From Nitrosopumilus ureiphilus (lineage in GTDB: Archaea > Thermoproteota > Nitrososphaeria > Nitrososphaerales > Nitrosopumilaceae): a stretch of 64,000 bases of DNA. Position 1 is the first letter of the stretch. Each line of letters begins with the position of its first letter. Where the stretch lies: assembly GCF_013407185.1 (NCBI RefSeq), contig NZ_CP026995.1:915483-979482 (forward strand). The letters are read 5' to 3'. Shown piece by piece: positions 17,712 to 26,398 of this stretch. Both the position numbers and the translations under genes were made by a program. The notes under the pieces were generated by a model, which made no database searches, was not told the DNA's origin, and was given only the letters and a program-made list of their open reading frames with translations.

Positions 17712-17897
17712 ATGACTAGTGAAACTGAATCTAAAATTCGAGAATCCGGAATTTCAACTGCTGAAATAATATCTCATTTTAGAGAAAAATGCAAAGTTTG
17801 TGGTCATCATAGAATTATGCATAATGAACTGGGAGTATGTGAAGGTGTGATGAACAAACCATGCACTTCTGGCTGTGATATTTTTGATCCCGAGTAA
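17712..17897 (+). CDS. Small zinc-binding protein
   Basis: 61 residues from ATG 17712 (an in-frame TTG at 17694 is possible). A helical N terminus, then CKVCGHHRIMHNELGVCEG and CTSGCDIF: two Cys pairs and adjacent His give a probable zinc site. Function unknown. Precedes the nitroreductase by 62 bases. Confidence 0.75.
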   Translation: MTSETESKIRESGISTAEIISHFREKCKVCGHHRIMHNELGVCEGVMNKPCTSGCDIFDPE

Positions 17898-17959
17898 TCT
17901 TTCTATAATATGAATAATGATTTCTAATTCTTTAATAACATATTTTTTGTAAACAGTAT

Positions 17960-18607
17960 GTGGATTCAGAAAAAAAAGATGAGAAAATTTATCCTCAAGG
18001 CTATGAGCCCGCAATAACTCCTGATACATCCAACGATGACACCAGAAACCAACTTCTAGATTTTATCCTGAAATCTGGGCCTTCTGAAGTTGTAGATACC
18101 GATTTGTTTGCTGTAATGGCAAAGAGACGTTCGACAAGAAAATTCTCTGACAAACCAGTAGAAACCACAAAAATAGATAAAATTATTGCAGCAGCTGACA
18201 CTGCTCCTACTGCAGGAAACTATCAGGGATTTGAAATATTCTATGTAAAAAGTCCTGAAAAGAAAAAACTTCTGGTTGAAGCATGCAATAACCAACCATA
18301 TGTTGATGCTCCTGTGGTGCTGGTTTTTTGCAAAAATCCATCTAGAGTGAAATTTGATTTTCCAGAATACATCCTTACAAAATTTGCAATACAAGATGCA
18401 ACCCTTGCAGCCGGATATTCCCAACTTGCATCACAGGCATTGGGATTAAGCTCAATTTGGATTGGAATGTTTGATGAGCAAAAGGTGATGGATGTAATTG
18501 GAACGGATCTTATTCCTTCATCTGTACTGTGTATTGGATATCCCGAACAAACAAAATTCCCAAAACCAAGACGAAATCTCAAAGATTTGGTTCATGTCGT
18601 ATGGTAA
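17960..18607 (+). CDS. Nitroreductase-family FMN protein
   Basis: 215 residues from GTG. The nitroreductase core begins at AVMAKRRSTRKFSDKPV (~50-67), with the FMN-phosphate-contacting RRSTRKF motif, then AADTAPTAGNYQ, an ALAAGYSQLA-like helix and GLSSIWIGMF. Flavin-dependent reduction of nitro compounds or quinones; family members also dehalogenate or cleave flavin. A ~50-residue N-terminal extension is unusual. No substrate can be assigned. Confidence 0.9.
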   Translation: MDSEKKDEKIYPQGYEPAITPDTSNDDTRNQLLDFILKSGPSEVVDTDLFAVMAKRRSTRKFSDKPVETTKIDKIIAAADTAPTAGNYQGFEIFYVKSPEKKKLLVEACNNQPYVDAPVVLVFCKNPSRVKFDFPEYILTKFAIQDATLAAGYSQLASQALGLSSIWIGMFDEQKVMDVIGTDLIPSSVLCIGYPEQTKFPKPRRNLKDLVHVVW

Positions 18608-18658
18608 GTTAGCCTAAACTTATTCATCTTTAAATAATCATTGTTGGATGTTAGATTC

Positions 18659-18892
18659 ATGACTGATGCATATGTGATGCTAAACTGTGAATTGGGTTCA
18701 GAGGCAGAAATCATTGAACAATTAAAGGAAATTGAGCAAGTAGTAGATGTCTTTGAAACAATAGGAACTCATGATATGATGATAAAACTACAAGCTGAGA
18801 ATTTTGAAAAGATTAGAGAGATTGTCTCTTGGAATATCCAAAAGATGAAGAATATACGTTCTACTGCAACTTTGATAAAAAAAGACAACTGA
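18659..18892 (+). CDS. Stand-alone Lrp/AsnC ligand-binding (RAM) domain
   Basis: 77 residues from ATG 18659. Pattern AYVMLNCELGSEAEIIEQL, VVDVFETIGTHDMMIKLQA, IVSWNIQKMKNIRSTATLI is the alpha/beta RAM domain of Lrp/AsnC regulators without the DNA-binding half. Such proteins usually oligomerise and bind amino acids, sometimes modulating full-length Lrp proteins such as the one at 55150. Confidence 0.88.
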   Translation: MTDAYVMLNCELGSEAEIIEQLKEIEQVVDVFETIGTHDMMIKLQAENFEKIREIVSWNIQKMKNIRSTATLIKKDN

Positions 18893-18935
18893 CAAGAACC
18901 AGCACTGTTTGAAAATTTAATTAAGATTGGTCATA

Positions 18936-19121
18936 ATGAATTTCATGGTAGATGATAAAAATGAGATTGAAAAACTCATTGATAATATGATATCCAGTGG
19001 GGATGAATTAGTTGATACTCTAAAGACTGTCCTTCCTGATTCCTTGGCTGAATCAATGGTCATGTTTCACGAATCAAATGTTTCAAATCTAAAAAAAATC
19101 CGTGCATTTCTTAACAAATAG
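18936..19121 (+). CDS. Small helical protein
   Basis: 61 residues from ATG 18936 (TTG 18927 and ATG 18945 also possible). Acidic and helical: KNEIEKLIDNMISSGDELVD, then SNLKKIRAFLNK. No Cys and no transmembrane segment. Function unknown. Confidence 0.6.
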   Translation: MNFMVDDKNEIEKLIDNMISSGDELVDTLKTVLPDSLAESMVMFHESNVSNLKKIRAFLNK

Positions 19122-19182
19122 GAAAGAATGATTCCTATAATTTCTACTATATCCTTTTTAATCATAAAGTGATATTTCTGCC

Positions 19183-19560
19183 ATGACTAGATCCCGAACT
19201 ATTACAATCACTGTAAAAAAGAAAACCGGTGATGCATTTGATGCCATTTTACAAGCTCCGCCAAAGATGATGCCTGATGCAAAAATTAATGCTGATGGAT
19301 GGTGGTCATTTACTGGCCCTCATGGAAAATCTAGACTAAAATTTAATGAAAACAAATCCCTTGGAATTTTAGATCATCAGTTTGTTGATGAAGAATCTAC
19401 TTGGGATGTCCCAATGAGAGTGGTGTCTAATGGTGATTTCTCTGATGTGGTAATCACTCTTAACAAACCAGATGAATTAACTGACAAACAATTTGATCAA
19501 AGAGTGTCAGAAATTGGCGATATGGTAGTTTCTATGAAAAATATCATTGAATCCTCTTGA
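19183..19560 (+). CDS. SRPBCC-like small protein
   Basis: 125 residues. The beginning SRTITITVKKKTGDAFDAIL, the central WWSFTGPHGKSRLKF and TWDVPMRVVSNGDFSDVVITL, and a final long helix (DQRVSEIGDMVVSMKNIIES) fit a START/SRPBCC fold with a ligand cavity. Related in fold to the 20152 protein but not closely in sequence. Ligand unknown. Confidence 0.7.
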   Translation: MTRSRTITITVKKKTGDAFDAILQAPPKMMPDAKINADGWWSFTGPHGKSRLKFNENKSLGILDHQFVDEESTWDVPMRVVSNGDFSDVVITLNKPDELTDKQFDQRVSEIGDMVVSMKNIIESS

Positions 19561-19665
19561 TTTTTGTATTTAGGAACGTTTTAAAAATTAATTTATGACT
19601 AGTAGTCAAGTAGAAATCATTCCTTAAGGTTAAATGTAAATTTGGTCATACAATACTGAGAAAAG

Positions 19666-19752
19666 ATGCCTTACGAAGAAGTATATTTTCAAAGAATGGA
19701 AGAGGACAATCCCGAAGATTATCCAAAATTAAAAACTAAAAAATCTGAATAA
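19666..19752 (+). CDS. Tiny acidic protein
   Basis: 28 residues, MPYEEVYFQRMEEDNPEDYP and a basic tail, ended by TAA just before the convergent gene at 19760. Strongly protein-like composition in an otherwise AT-rich gap. No family recognised. Confidence 0.45.
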   Translation: MPYEEVYFQRMEEDNPEDYPKLKTKKSE

Positions 19753-19759
19753 TTCTATT

Positions 19760-20098
19760 TCATTGATCTTTATCCGAATCATCAGTTTGTCTTCCACTGG
19801 GTCCTGCCATGTCTTCTGGTTTTACTTTGTTGTCCCAATCCCCTTTGATTCCTTTGACTAATGAAATAATTGCTGCTCCAATTAGAGACATGACTATTGC
19901 AAAGAATACTATTTGATCAAATATCTTAAATGAACAACTGATTTCAACTGGTGGTTTATCATCAAAATATTCATAACAAGTTCCAAATTCATTTGATTCT
20001 AAAGTAGCAGCCTGAAAATTATGTCCAAATACTCCTAAGATAAGAAATCCTGCAAAAACAAGCACTATACCAATAATGATAAACCGCATATCGCTCAT
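19760..20098 (-). CDS. Two-helix membrane protein
   Basis: 112 residues. Transmembrane helices near 5-25 (FIIIGIVLVFAGFLILGVFG) and 62-82 (QIVFFAIVMSLIGAAIISLV) flank an external loop with two Cys. The tail is charged and cytoplasmic (GPSGRQTDDSDKDQ). Function unknown. Confidence 0.8.
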   Translation of the reverse strand: MSDMRFIIIGIVLVFAGFLILGVFGHNFQAATLESNEFGTCYEYFDDKPPVEISCSFKIFDQIVFFAIVMSLIGAAIISLVKGIKGDWDNKVKPEDMAGPSGRQTDDSDKDQ

Positions 20099-20151
20099 AC
20101 TTTTTTTTCTGATTTATCATATTTACAGTTTGACCTAAAAACTATCTAGTA

Positions 20152-20613
20152 CTATTTTTCAAGAATTGTTTTTAGATTTTCCAGTGATGCTTCATAAAAT
20201 GAACCCATAAACGCAAGAAATTCTATGAATTGTTTTTCAGACATTTTTATGCTATTAATATATGATTGCCAGGTTAACTCAACGAGTTTGTTGGATCTCG
20301 CTCTAATTGAAATTGTTGCAACATATGCTCTCAATGGCAATCCCTCAGTTGCAATGTATGTGAAATATTCTTTGTCTTTCCATGCAACAACATGTTCTTC
20401 TATTTTATTTCCATCTGCAAAAGTGATTGATCTAATTGCTCCTACACCTCTTTTCTTTTTAGAAAGATAAACTGTCTTTTTTACATCAACTAACCATGTT
20501 GGCAATCCTACTATGTTGCTAATTTTTCTCCAAACCTTGTCTTTTGAAGCCTTAATTTTGATTGTTTTTTTGACTGTTCCAGTATGAAATGATTTTTTTG
20601 GAGTTTTTATCAT
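20152..20613 (-). CDS. Polyketide cyclase/SRPBCC family protein
   Basis: 153 residues. A classic START-like pattern: KTIKIKASKDKVWRKISNIV at the start, GAIRSITFADGNKIEEHV, YVATISIRARSNKLVELTWQ, and a C-terminal long helix (SFYEASLENLKTILE). These small proteins bind lipids, polyketides or other hydrophobic ligands. Divergent from the coiled-coil gene at 20692. Confidence 0.85.
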   Translation of the reverse strand: MIKTPKKSFHTGTVKKTIKIKASKDKVWRKISNIVGLPTWLVDVKKTVYLSKKKRGVGAIRSITFADGNKIEEHVVAWKDKEYFTYIATEGLPLRAYVATISIRARSNKLVELTWQSYINSIKMSEKQFIEFLAFMGSFYEASLENLKTILEK

Positions 20614-20691
20614 GTGAACTAATCTAATCTGGCTGAATTTTAAATTTTAGTTGTACAACCATTTTTAATCCCCTGAGTCAAATATCAACAA

Positions 20692-21972
20692 ATGGTCTTT
20701 GGATGGGGTAAAAAAAAGCAAGAAGAAAAACCAATAGAGGAAATCACTGCTGATAAGCAAATTTGTCTTTCTGATGTGCCAAAAATAGTAACAGATCTTC
20801 AAGAATTAAGAAAATCTCAGACCATTTCTGAGATTAAAAACCTTAGAAATGCTACTGCACCATTAATTGATGATTTGATAAATATTGGAAAAATGCTTGA
20901 AAAAGACAATCTAAATGTTGATGATATTGACAAGCATCTGGCAATTATTGTGGTTCGAGGCAAAAAACAGGTAATTAACATAATTAAAAAAGGTGTAACT
21001 CGCATTCCTGAAATTTCATCCATTGAGAATGCACTAGAATTAGACTCTACTTTGAATCAAATTTTAAAAAAAGTTGGCGATGTTTTGGGAAGACAAACCA
21101 GAGTAATCCATATTTTTGCAAAAAAATATGCTGCGCAATTAAAAAATAATCTTGAAGTAATGAACAAAAATCATTCAGAAATTCATGCCATTCTAAAAAT
21201 TTTTGATCACACAAAATCCATTTCTGATGAAATTCTGGATTATCTCACTCAAATTAAAACTCTAAGAGAAACCCGTACAGCAAATGAAAAAAAGATAATC
21301 GAAACAAAAGAAAACATAGTTTCACTAGAAAAAAAAATATTATCCATTCAGACTTCCATTGAGGAAATAAAATCATCGGAAAATTACAAAAAATATCTTG
21401 ACTTAAAAAAGAGTCTAGATGAATTTGGTAATCAAAGAACAAAAATAAAAAATGACATTGATGCCCAATTTACAAAAATTTCCCGTCCTTTGAGTAGATA
21501 TGAATATGCTTCATCACTGGATAAGGATCAAAAAAATATTTTGACTAAACTAAACACTGATCCGTTTGGAATTCTTCTTCCAAAAAACAAAGATTCCATA
21601 ATACTAATTTTAGAAAATGTCCGAAAAGCAGTGTCATCTGAATCTATTTCAGTAAAAGACATTGATAAGACACTGTCTCAAATTACTGAAACCGAAGAGG
21701 TGCTAGATGGGTTTGTAAAGCAGGTCTCGGAATATTTTAAAAAATATGAACAACTAGAAAATGATTTGAATTCGCTAAATCCAAAAAATCTTTTCTCCTT
21801 AGAAAACGACCTTGAAAAAAATATTTCCTTTAAAAAAGATGCTGAACTAAAATCAAAAATCATTCAAAATGAAGTAGATGAAATTATCTCGAAGATCCCT
21901 CGATTTGTTACTAAAATTGAAGAAAAATTAAGACAATTTTCAAATACAAAATACATCCTAGATTCATCTTAA
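20692..21972 (+). CDS. Long coiled-coil protein
   Basis: 426 residues, soluble and almost wholly helical. The N terminus is MVFGWGKKKQEEKPIEE. Long heptad regions run about 200-260 (TRTANEKKIIETKENIVSLE) and 340-420. The middle (RIPEISSIENALELDSTLNQ) may be a small globular part. First gene of a co-directional set with JAMM, zinc-ribbon and helical genes (to 23120). Possibly a scaffold or SMC-like accessory; function unknown. Confidence 0.85.
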   Translation: MVFGWGKKKQEEKPIEEITADKQICLSDVPKIVTDLQELRKSQTISEIKNLRNATAPLIDDLINIGKMLEKDNLNVDDIDKHLAIIVVRGKKQVINIIKKGVTRIPEISSIENALELDSTLNQILKKVGDVLGRQTRVIHIFAKKYAAQLKNNLEVMNKNHSEIHAILKIFDHTKSISDEILDYLTQIKTLRETRTANEKKIIETKENIVSLEKKILSIQTSIEEIKSSENYKKYLDLKKSLDEFGNQRTKIKNDIDAQFTKISRPLSRYEYASSLDKDQKNILTKLNTDPFGILLPKNKDSIILILENVRKAVSSESISVKDIDKTLSQITETEEVLDGFVKQVSEYFKKYEQLENDLNSLNPKNLFSLENDLEKNISFKKDAELKSKIIQNEVDEIISKIPRFVTKIEEKLRQFSNTKYILDSS

Positions 21973-22002
21973 ATTAAATTAGTTTGATGTTGTAGTGATT
22001 TT

Positions 22003-22401
22003 GTGATTTTCAAAAAGAAAAAATTTGAGCGTAAAGTTTTGATTCAAAAAGATGTACTTGACAGCATTTTATCTTTCTGCCAAATGAAACATCCCAATGA
22101 AGGGATTTTGATATTAAAAGGTAAATCAAAGAATGGGGAAATTAAAATTGATGGACTTGTAATCCCTCCATTTAGTGAAACTGGTCCTACTTTTGCCGGA
22201 TTTCCACATTCATTTTTGCCCTTTGACATGAGCTATCTTGGAATTGTTCATTCACATCCCAGTGGTTCTGCAGAACCCTCTGTAACTGATTTACACAATT
22301 TCTTTGGATTGGTTTCACTTATTGTAAAGTCCCCGTATGATGATGATTCAATTTTTGCGTGGGATAGTAATGGCAATGAAATCCCTCTTTCAATAATCTG
22401 A
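22003..22401 (+). CDS. JAMM/MPN+ metalloprotease-like protein
   Basis: 132 residues from GTG. A complete JAMM motif is visible: Glu33 (NEGIL), His83-Ser-His85-Pro (HSHPSGSAEPSVTD) with Ser and Asp96 at the canonical spacing. In eukaryotes and haloarchaea this domain removes ubiquitin-like modifiers, and in bacteria it processes sulfur carriers. Here it could cut a ubiquitin-like/SAMP protein or release ThiS/MoaD-type tails. It follows the coiled-coil gene by 30 bases. Confidence 0.9.
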   Translation: MIFKKKKFERKVLIQKDVLDSILSFCQMKHPNEGILILKGKSKNGEIKIDGLVIPPFSETGPTFAGFPHSFLPFDMSYLGIVHSHPSGSAEPSVTDLHNFFGLVSLIVKSPYDDDSIFAWDSNGNEIPLSII

Positions 22402-22478
22402 AATTTAAAAATTCTCGTGATGTAAACTGGAAATAGCTGACAAAACTTTATAACCTTTTTCAAGGTACTTTTATTGAA

Positions 22479-22799
22479 TTGTTTAATTACAAAACTTATT
22501 TGCTTTTTCTAGGTGCGTCTCTTGCTATTAGCATCGGATTACAGATGGTACTCCCATTCCCATATGGGTTAGGTGCGGCACTTGCAATCTTTATTGTGTT
22601 TCCACTATTCTTAAGAAAGCGATACATGAGTCGTATGCGTGGATATGGTAGTGATTCTGGAACTGGTGGTGGGTTCTTTGGAATGGGTTCCCAAGGTGGC
22701 TCTGGTGGAGTCAGATATGTTTGTCTTGTTTGCAACAACAAACACAAGGGCGGCACTTGTCCACGATGTGGATCAAAGATGCAACGTGCAGATTTTTAA
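22479..22799 (+). CDS. Membrane protein with C-terminal zinc ribbon
   Basis: 106 residues from TTG. Two hydrophobic helices (YLLFLGASLAISIGLQMVL; LGAALAIFIVFPLF), a Gly/Ser-rich linker (GGGFFGMGSQGGSGGVRYV) and a cytoplasmic zinc ribbon CLVC-CPRC. Such anchored ribbons often dock cytosolic enzymes on the membrane. Its position just after the JAMM gene suggests they may work together. Confidence 0.85.
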   Translation: MFNYKTYLLFLGASLAISIGLQMVLPFPYGLGAALAIFIVFPLFLRKRYMSRMRGYGSDSGTGGGFFGMGSQGGSGGVRYVCLVCNNKHKGGTCPRCGSKMQRADF

Positions 22800-22808
22800 C
22801 GAGATACA

Positions 22809-23120
22809 ATGTCACTAGATGAAATTCGTAAAAAAGTAATCTTTCATAATTCTGTTGATGTGTGGATTGCAGCATGTAAGGAGAAAGATATTCCTTGGAC
22901 AAATACTGATGATTACAAAAAATTCATTGCACACTTGCTAAAAAACAATCTGAATCTCAAGGCGTTTAATCTATGTGCCCATGAAGCAGGAGCTACCGAG
23001 GATGAAAAAACAAAATTTACTGAGATTTTGGCAGAAACAAAAGAAGATCCAAACTCACTAACATATACAATCAAACTCAATGATGCCTCTTTGGATATTA
23101 TTCGAAATTATAGTATGTGA
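22809..23120 (+). CDS. Small helical hypothetical protein
   Basis: 103 residues. SLDEIRKKVIFHNSVDVWIA, WTNTDDYKKFIAHLLKNNLN and NLCAHEAGATEDEKTKFTEI read as four short helices. It lies 9 bases after the membrane zinc-ribbon gene and runs into the stop of the convergent permease without a gap. No family recognised. Confidence 0.78.
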   Translation: MSLDEIRKKVIFHNSVDVWIAACKEKDIPWTNTDDYKKFIAHLLKNNLNLKAFNLCAHEAGATEDEKTKFTEILAETKEDPNSLTYTIKLNDASLDIIRNYSM

Positions 23121-24488
23121 CTATCTTTTGAGTTTTGGATTAACAATTGCGTCAAGAGCATTTCCGATAAATACGAATGCAAGCCCTGTAATTGCAATCA
23201 TTATTCCAGGTGGCATAATCCACCACCATAAACCTCTTGCAGCTGCTCCAAATATGTTGGCGTCGTGCAAAATTTGACCCCATGTGGGAAAAGATGGATC
23301 TCCCAATCCCAGAAAACTTAGACCTGCTTCTGTTGTTATTGCAGCTGGAACTGAAATGGCAATGCTCGCAAATGCATAAGGAAGTAATTGTGGCAAAATA
23401 TGTTTGAAAATTATTTTAGAATCTTTTTGACCCATCATATTTGCCGCATCCACATATCCCCGAGTTTTAATTTGAAGTGACATGCTTCTTGCAACTTTTG
23501 CAATTCCTACCCAACCAAATATCATCAAAAAACCAATCATCAAAAATATGCTATTGCTGATTGTCACTGAAAGAATAATGAGGAATGGCAGTGCTGGCAG
23601 TGCATAGATTACATCATTGAATCTCATCATTGCCTCGTCTGTTTTTTTACCCTTAAATCCTGCATAGACCCCATATAGTAAACCCATTACTACTGAGGTA
23701 ATTGAAACGACAATTCCGATGAACAATGCAAGTGGGGTTCCCCATAGTAATCCTACAGCTAAATCTCGTCTCAATTCATCAGTACCCATTATTCCAAAAG
23801 CTTTCCCGCCAATGATTAATTTTGATTCATGAATTTGATTTTCAAAATTCACTCCATACAAATCCACAGAAAATATATAATTTCCTTTTAGAGGTTCATT
23901 TGCATGTGCTTTTGAAAATACAATATCTTCCGATGATAGTCTGTTTAGAGAAAATTGGAATTTTTCAGATTGCAGTGACAAGTTTTTCTTAATTGCTTCA
24001 TCTGTTGAAAAAATTCTTTCACTGTGAATTGTTTTTGAATTAGAATGAGGAAGTGATGTTGACAATAATTCAAGTTTTAATCCATCTGGCCTAATTACTG
24101 ACATTTTCAATAATGGCGAACCCGTATATTCTGATGAAAACACATAGATGAAATCATTTGGAAAGTAATCATAATCAAAATTTAATCCAAATTGATGTGA
24201 AGTAAGGGATATTTCCTCTTGTGAGATAGTTTGAATATTTGGATTCTCTAAAATTTTGTGTTCTGGAATCTTTTCTATCATAAACATGTTCACCCAAATT
24301 GGAATTGCTACCTTTGGATAAAGAATCCAACTACCTGGATTATTCCATTCTTGAAATGTTTCAACTGGAATTGCAATCATTGCAATAATTGATGTAGCTA
24401 CAAGTATTGTGAGAATTACAATTCCTGCAATTCCCATTTTACTCTTAAGAAACTCTTGTTTTATTTCCTGAGGTGTTATTCCACTCAT
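23121..24488 (-). CDS. ABC transporter permease, DppC/OppC type
   Basis: 455 residues. An N-terminal helix, then a ~190-residue extracytoplasmic insert, then the permease core (LAVGLLWGTPLALFIGIVVS) and the EAA loop (AANMMGQKDSKIIFKHILPQ) that contacts the ATPase. It pairs with the DppB-type permease, whose 3' end overlaps its start by 4 bases. Imports peptides, nickel or other solutes; the binding protein and ATPases are not in this window. Confidence 0.93.
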   Translation of the reverse strand: MSGITPQEIKQEFLKSKMGIAGIVILTILVATSIIAMIAIPVETFQEWNNPGSWILYPKVAIPIWVNMFMIEKIPEHKILENPNIQTISQEEISLTSHQFGLNFDYDYFPNDFIYVFSSEYTGSPLLKMSVIRPDGLKLELLSTSLPHSNSKTIHSERIFSTDEAIKKNLSLQSEKFQFSLNRLSSEDIVFSKAHANEPLKGNYIFSVDLYGVNFENQIHESKLIIGGKAFGIMGTDELRRDLAVGLLWGTPLALFIGIVVSITSVVMGLLYGVYAGFKGKKTDEAMMRFNDVIYALPALPFLIILSVTISNSIFLMIGFLMIFGWVGIAKVARSMSLQIKTRGYVDAANMMGQKDSKIIFKHILPQLLPYAFASIAISVPAAITTEAGLSFLGLGDPSFPTWGQILHDANIFGAAARGLWWWIMPPGIMIAITGLAFVFIGNALDAIVNPKLKR

Positions 24489-25549
24489 TGACCTGTTCTC
24501 ACCCTGGGATCAAAATAACCATAAAGCAAATCTGCAATGAATATGCTGATCAAAAAGAACACTGTAAGCAAATATGTTGCACCGATAATTACTGGAAGAT
24601 CCATTACTGTGATTGCTTCAAAATACAGTCTGCCCATTCCTGGCCAATCAAATACTGCTTCTGTGATTATTGCTCCGCCAAGAGAGCCTGATAAACTAAG
24701 AGCCAATATGGTTACAATTGGGGGTGCCGCATTTTTTAGGGCATGTGTGTAGATGATTTTTTCCTGTGAAATTCCAATTGCCTTCTTTGCCATGATGAAA
24801 TCTTCCTGCATGATACCGACCATAAAATTTCTTACCAAATATGCCCAAGATCCAAAACCAATCATTACAATTGTAATTAATGGTAATGCCATGTGATAAA
24901 GCAAAGAACCAATGTATCCAGGATCTGATGATGAGATGTCTGGGGTTGCTCTTGCAGGAAATATCTGATATGTGAATGCAAACAAGAATATCATCAACAT
25001 TCCTATCCACCAAACAGGAAAACTAGAACTGATTATTGCAAAACTAGATGTAATTCTATCAATAATAGAACCAACTTTACTACTTGATAAAGCACCTAGA
25101 AAAATTCCAATGATTGAGATAATTATTGTTGCAGTCGTAAAAAGTAAAACTGTTCTTGGGAGTTTCTCAAAAAGTATGTCTTTTACATTTGATGATCCTT
25201 CATCACTTGTTAGAAATGTAGCGTGACCAAAATCTAGTAGTAATATCTTGTACATTGTGATTCCTATTCTTTGAGGCGAATACCATGGCTCATCCAGTCC
25301 TAAGATCTTGGTTCTATGAGCTATCTGGGCTTGAACAAATGACTCAAACTCATCTACTGAGGAAAAACTTTCAGCAATTGCAGGATTTTCTGTTATCTCT
25401 GCCCTGACTTGAAACACTATCCCCTGCTTTAGAATGGTGTCCATATTGGAGCCTACAAGAGAAATTGTAATCAATAGTGTAATCATCAAAACTCCAAACA
25501 TCGTAGCCATTCTTGTGGCCACATATCTTTTCATACTCAATATTCTCAA
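24485..25549 (-). CDS. ABC transporter permease, DppB/OppB type
   Basis: 354 residues, six helices. The DppB pattern includes a large first periplasmic loop, RTVLLFTTATIIISIIGIFL, SSSFPVWWIGMLMIFLFA, an EAA-like loop (AKKAIGISQEKIIYTHALKN) and EAVFDWPGMGRLYFEAI. ATG 25549 or ATG 25534 (MKRYVATRM) may be the start. Head of a two-gene operon with the DppC-type permease. Confidence 0.93.
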   Translation of the reverse strand: MRILSMKRYVATRMATMFGVLMITLLITISLVGSNMDTILKQGIVFQVRAEITENPAIAESFSSVDEFESFVQAQIAHRTKILGLDEPWYSPQRIGITMYKILLLDFGHATFLTSDEGSSNVKDILFEKLPRTVLLFTTATIIISIIGIFLGALSSSKVGSIIDRITSSFAIISSSFPVWWIGMLMIFLFAFTYQIFPARATPDISSSDPGYIGSLLYHMALPLITIVMIGFGSWAYLVRNFMVGIMQEDFIMAKKAIGISQEKIIYTHALKNAAPPIVTILALSLSGSLGGAIITEAVFDWPGMGRLYFEAITVMDLPVIIGATYLLTVFFLISIFIADLLYGYFDPRVRTGQ

Positions 25550-25628
25550 GGGAGAGGATTAGTTTATAACAATAGATGTTTTTTCCCACAGTTTAATTAC
25601 GGCAGATTTTCATCCAAATTAGAAAGAC

Positions 25629-25970
25629 ATGTCCTTTGATAGAGAAAGAGAAATGTTCACCGCAAAATGCGGTGACTGTGGAAATGAATGTCAAGTGCCA
25701 TTCAAGCCAAAAGACGACAGACCTGTTTATTGCAGAGAATGTTTCCAAAATCACAAACCAGCACCAAGACCTGGTGGAAGATTTGGAGGAAGATCTGGCG
25801 GCTACGGTGGTGACAGAGGCTCTAGATTTGGTAGAAGAGACGATAGACCACGAGAAATGTTTGACGCAAAATGCGGTGACTGTGGAAATGATTGTCAAAT
25901 ACCATTCAAGCCAAAAGACGACAGACCTGTTTATTGCAGAGAATGTTTCCAAAATCACAAACAAAGTTAA
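25629..25970 (+). CDS. Duplicated CxxC zinc-ribbon protein with RGG-like linker
   Basis: 113 residues built of two near-identical units (~35 residues: CGDCGNECQVPFKPKDDRPV then YCRECFQNHK) joined by a Gly/Arg-rich linker (GGRFGGRSGGYGGDRGSRFG). The units also match at the DNA level, so the duplication is recent or kept by conversion. Zinc knuckles plus RGG suggest RNA or single-strand DNA binding. Divergent from the permease operon. Confidence 0.85.
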   Translation: MSFDREREMFTAKCGDCGNECQVPFKPKDDRPVYCRECFQNHKPAPRPGGRFGGRSGGYGGDRGSRFGRRDDRPREMFDAKCGDCGNDCQIPFKPKDDRPVYCRECFQNHKQS

Positions 25971-26049
25971 AAATCGTTTTGAGTAATTTTCAAAACCCCT
26001 TTATTTTATAATCCAAAAATTTAGAGTTTCCATATTCTGTGATTCATTA

Positions 26050-26196
26050 TTGGTTACTATCATTCTTCCAGACAATGACGATTGGAACAACGGTTCAGAT
26101 AACTCTCAAAAAGGATCAGGGAAATTAACTAATGGAGCAGTAAAGAGAATTCACACTTCAAGTAATTTTCGTCCCATGGGATTAAAGTTGAATTAA
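26050..26196 (+). CDS. Putative small soluble protein
   Basis: 48 residues from TTG 26050: VTIILPDNDDWNNGSDNSQK, then GAVKRIHTSSNFRPMGLKLN. Polar and Asn/Asp/Gly-rich. No homology recognised. The surrounding 25980-26398 region also holds the inverted-repeat structure described next. Confidence 0.35.
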   Translation: MVTIILPDNDDWNNGSDNSQKGSGKLTNGAVKRIHTSSNFRPMGLKLN

Positions 26197-26243
26197 GTGA
26201 TAGAAAAACTAGACGAGTTCTGAAAATTATATAATTCAAATTT

Positions 26244-26300
26244 GACGAGAGTGAAACGAATTCTAGGCGCTAATCAAGGCAGAAAAGCAAGTCTCTCGTC
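26244..26300. ncRNA. Candidate structured RNA or leader with 8-bp closing stem
   Basis: GACGAGAG (26244-26251) is perfectly complementary to CTCTCGTC (26293-26300), enclosing 41 bases that include GGCGCTAATCAAGGC. It is GC-rich for this genome and not covered by a convincing gene. It lies ~100 bases before the 26399 gene, so it could be a leader element or an independent RNA. No known riboswitch consensus is recognised. Confidence 0.4.
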
Positions 26301-26398
26301 TTGTGTTGTTACGGCAGCATTTCTTATAAACATTTTATTAAAGTATGATAAATCTCTGATTGTTAAAATATTATAATTTAGTTTGTTTTATTGTATTT

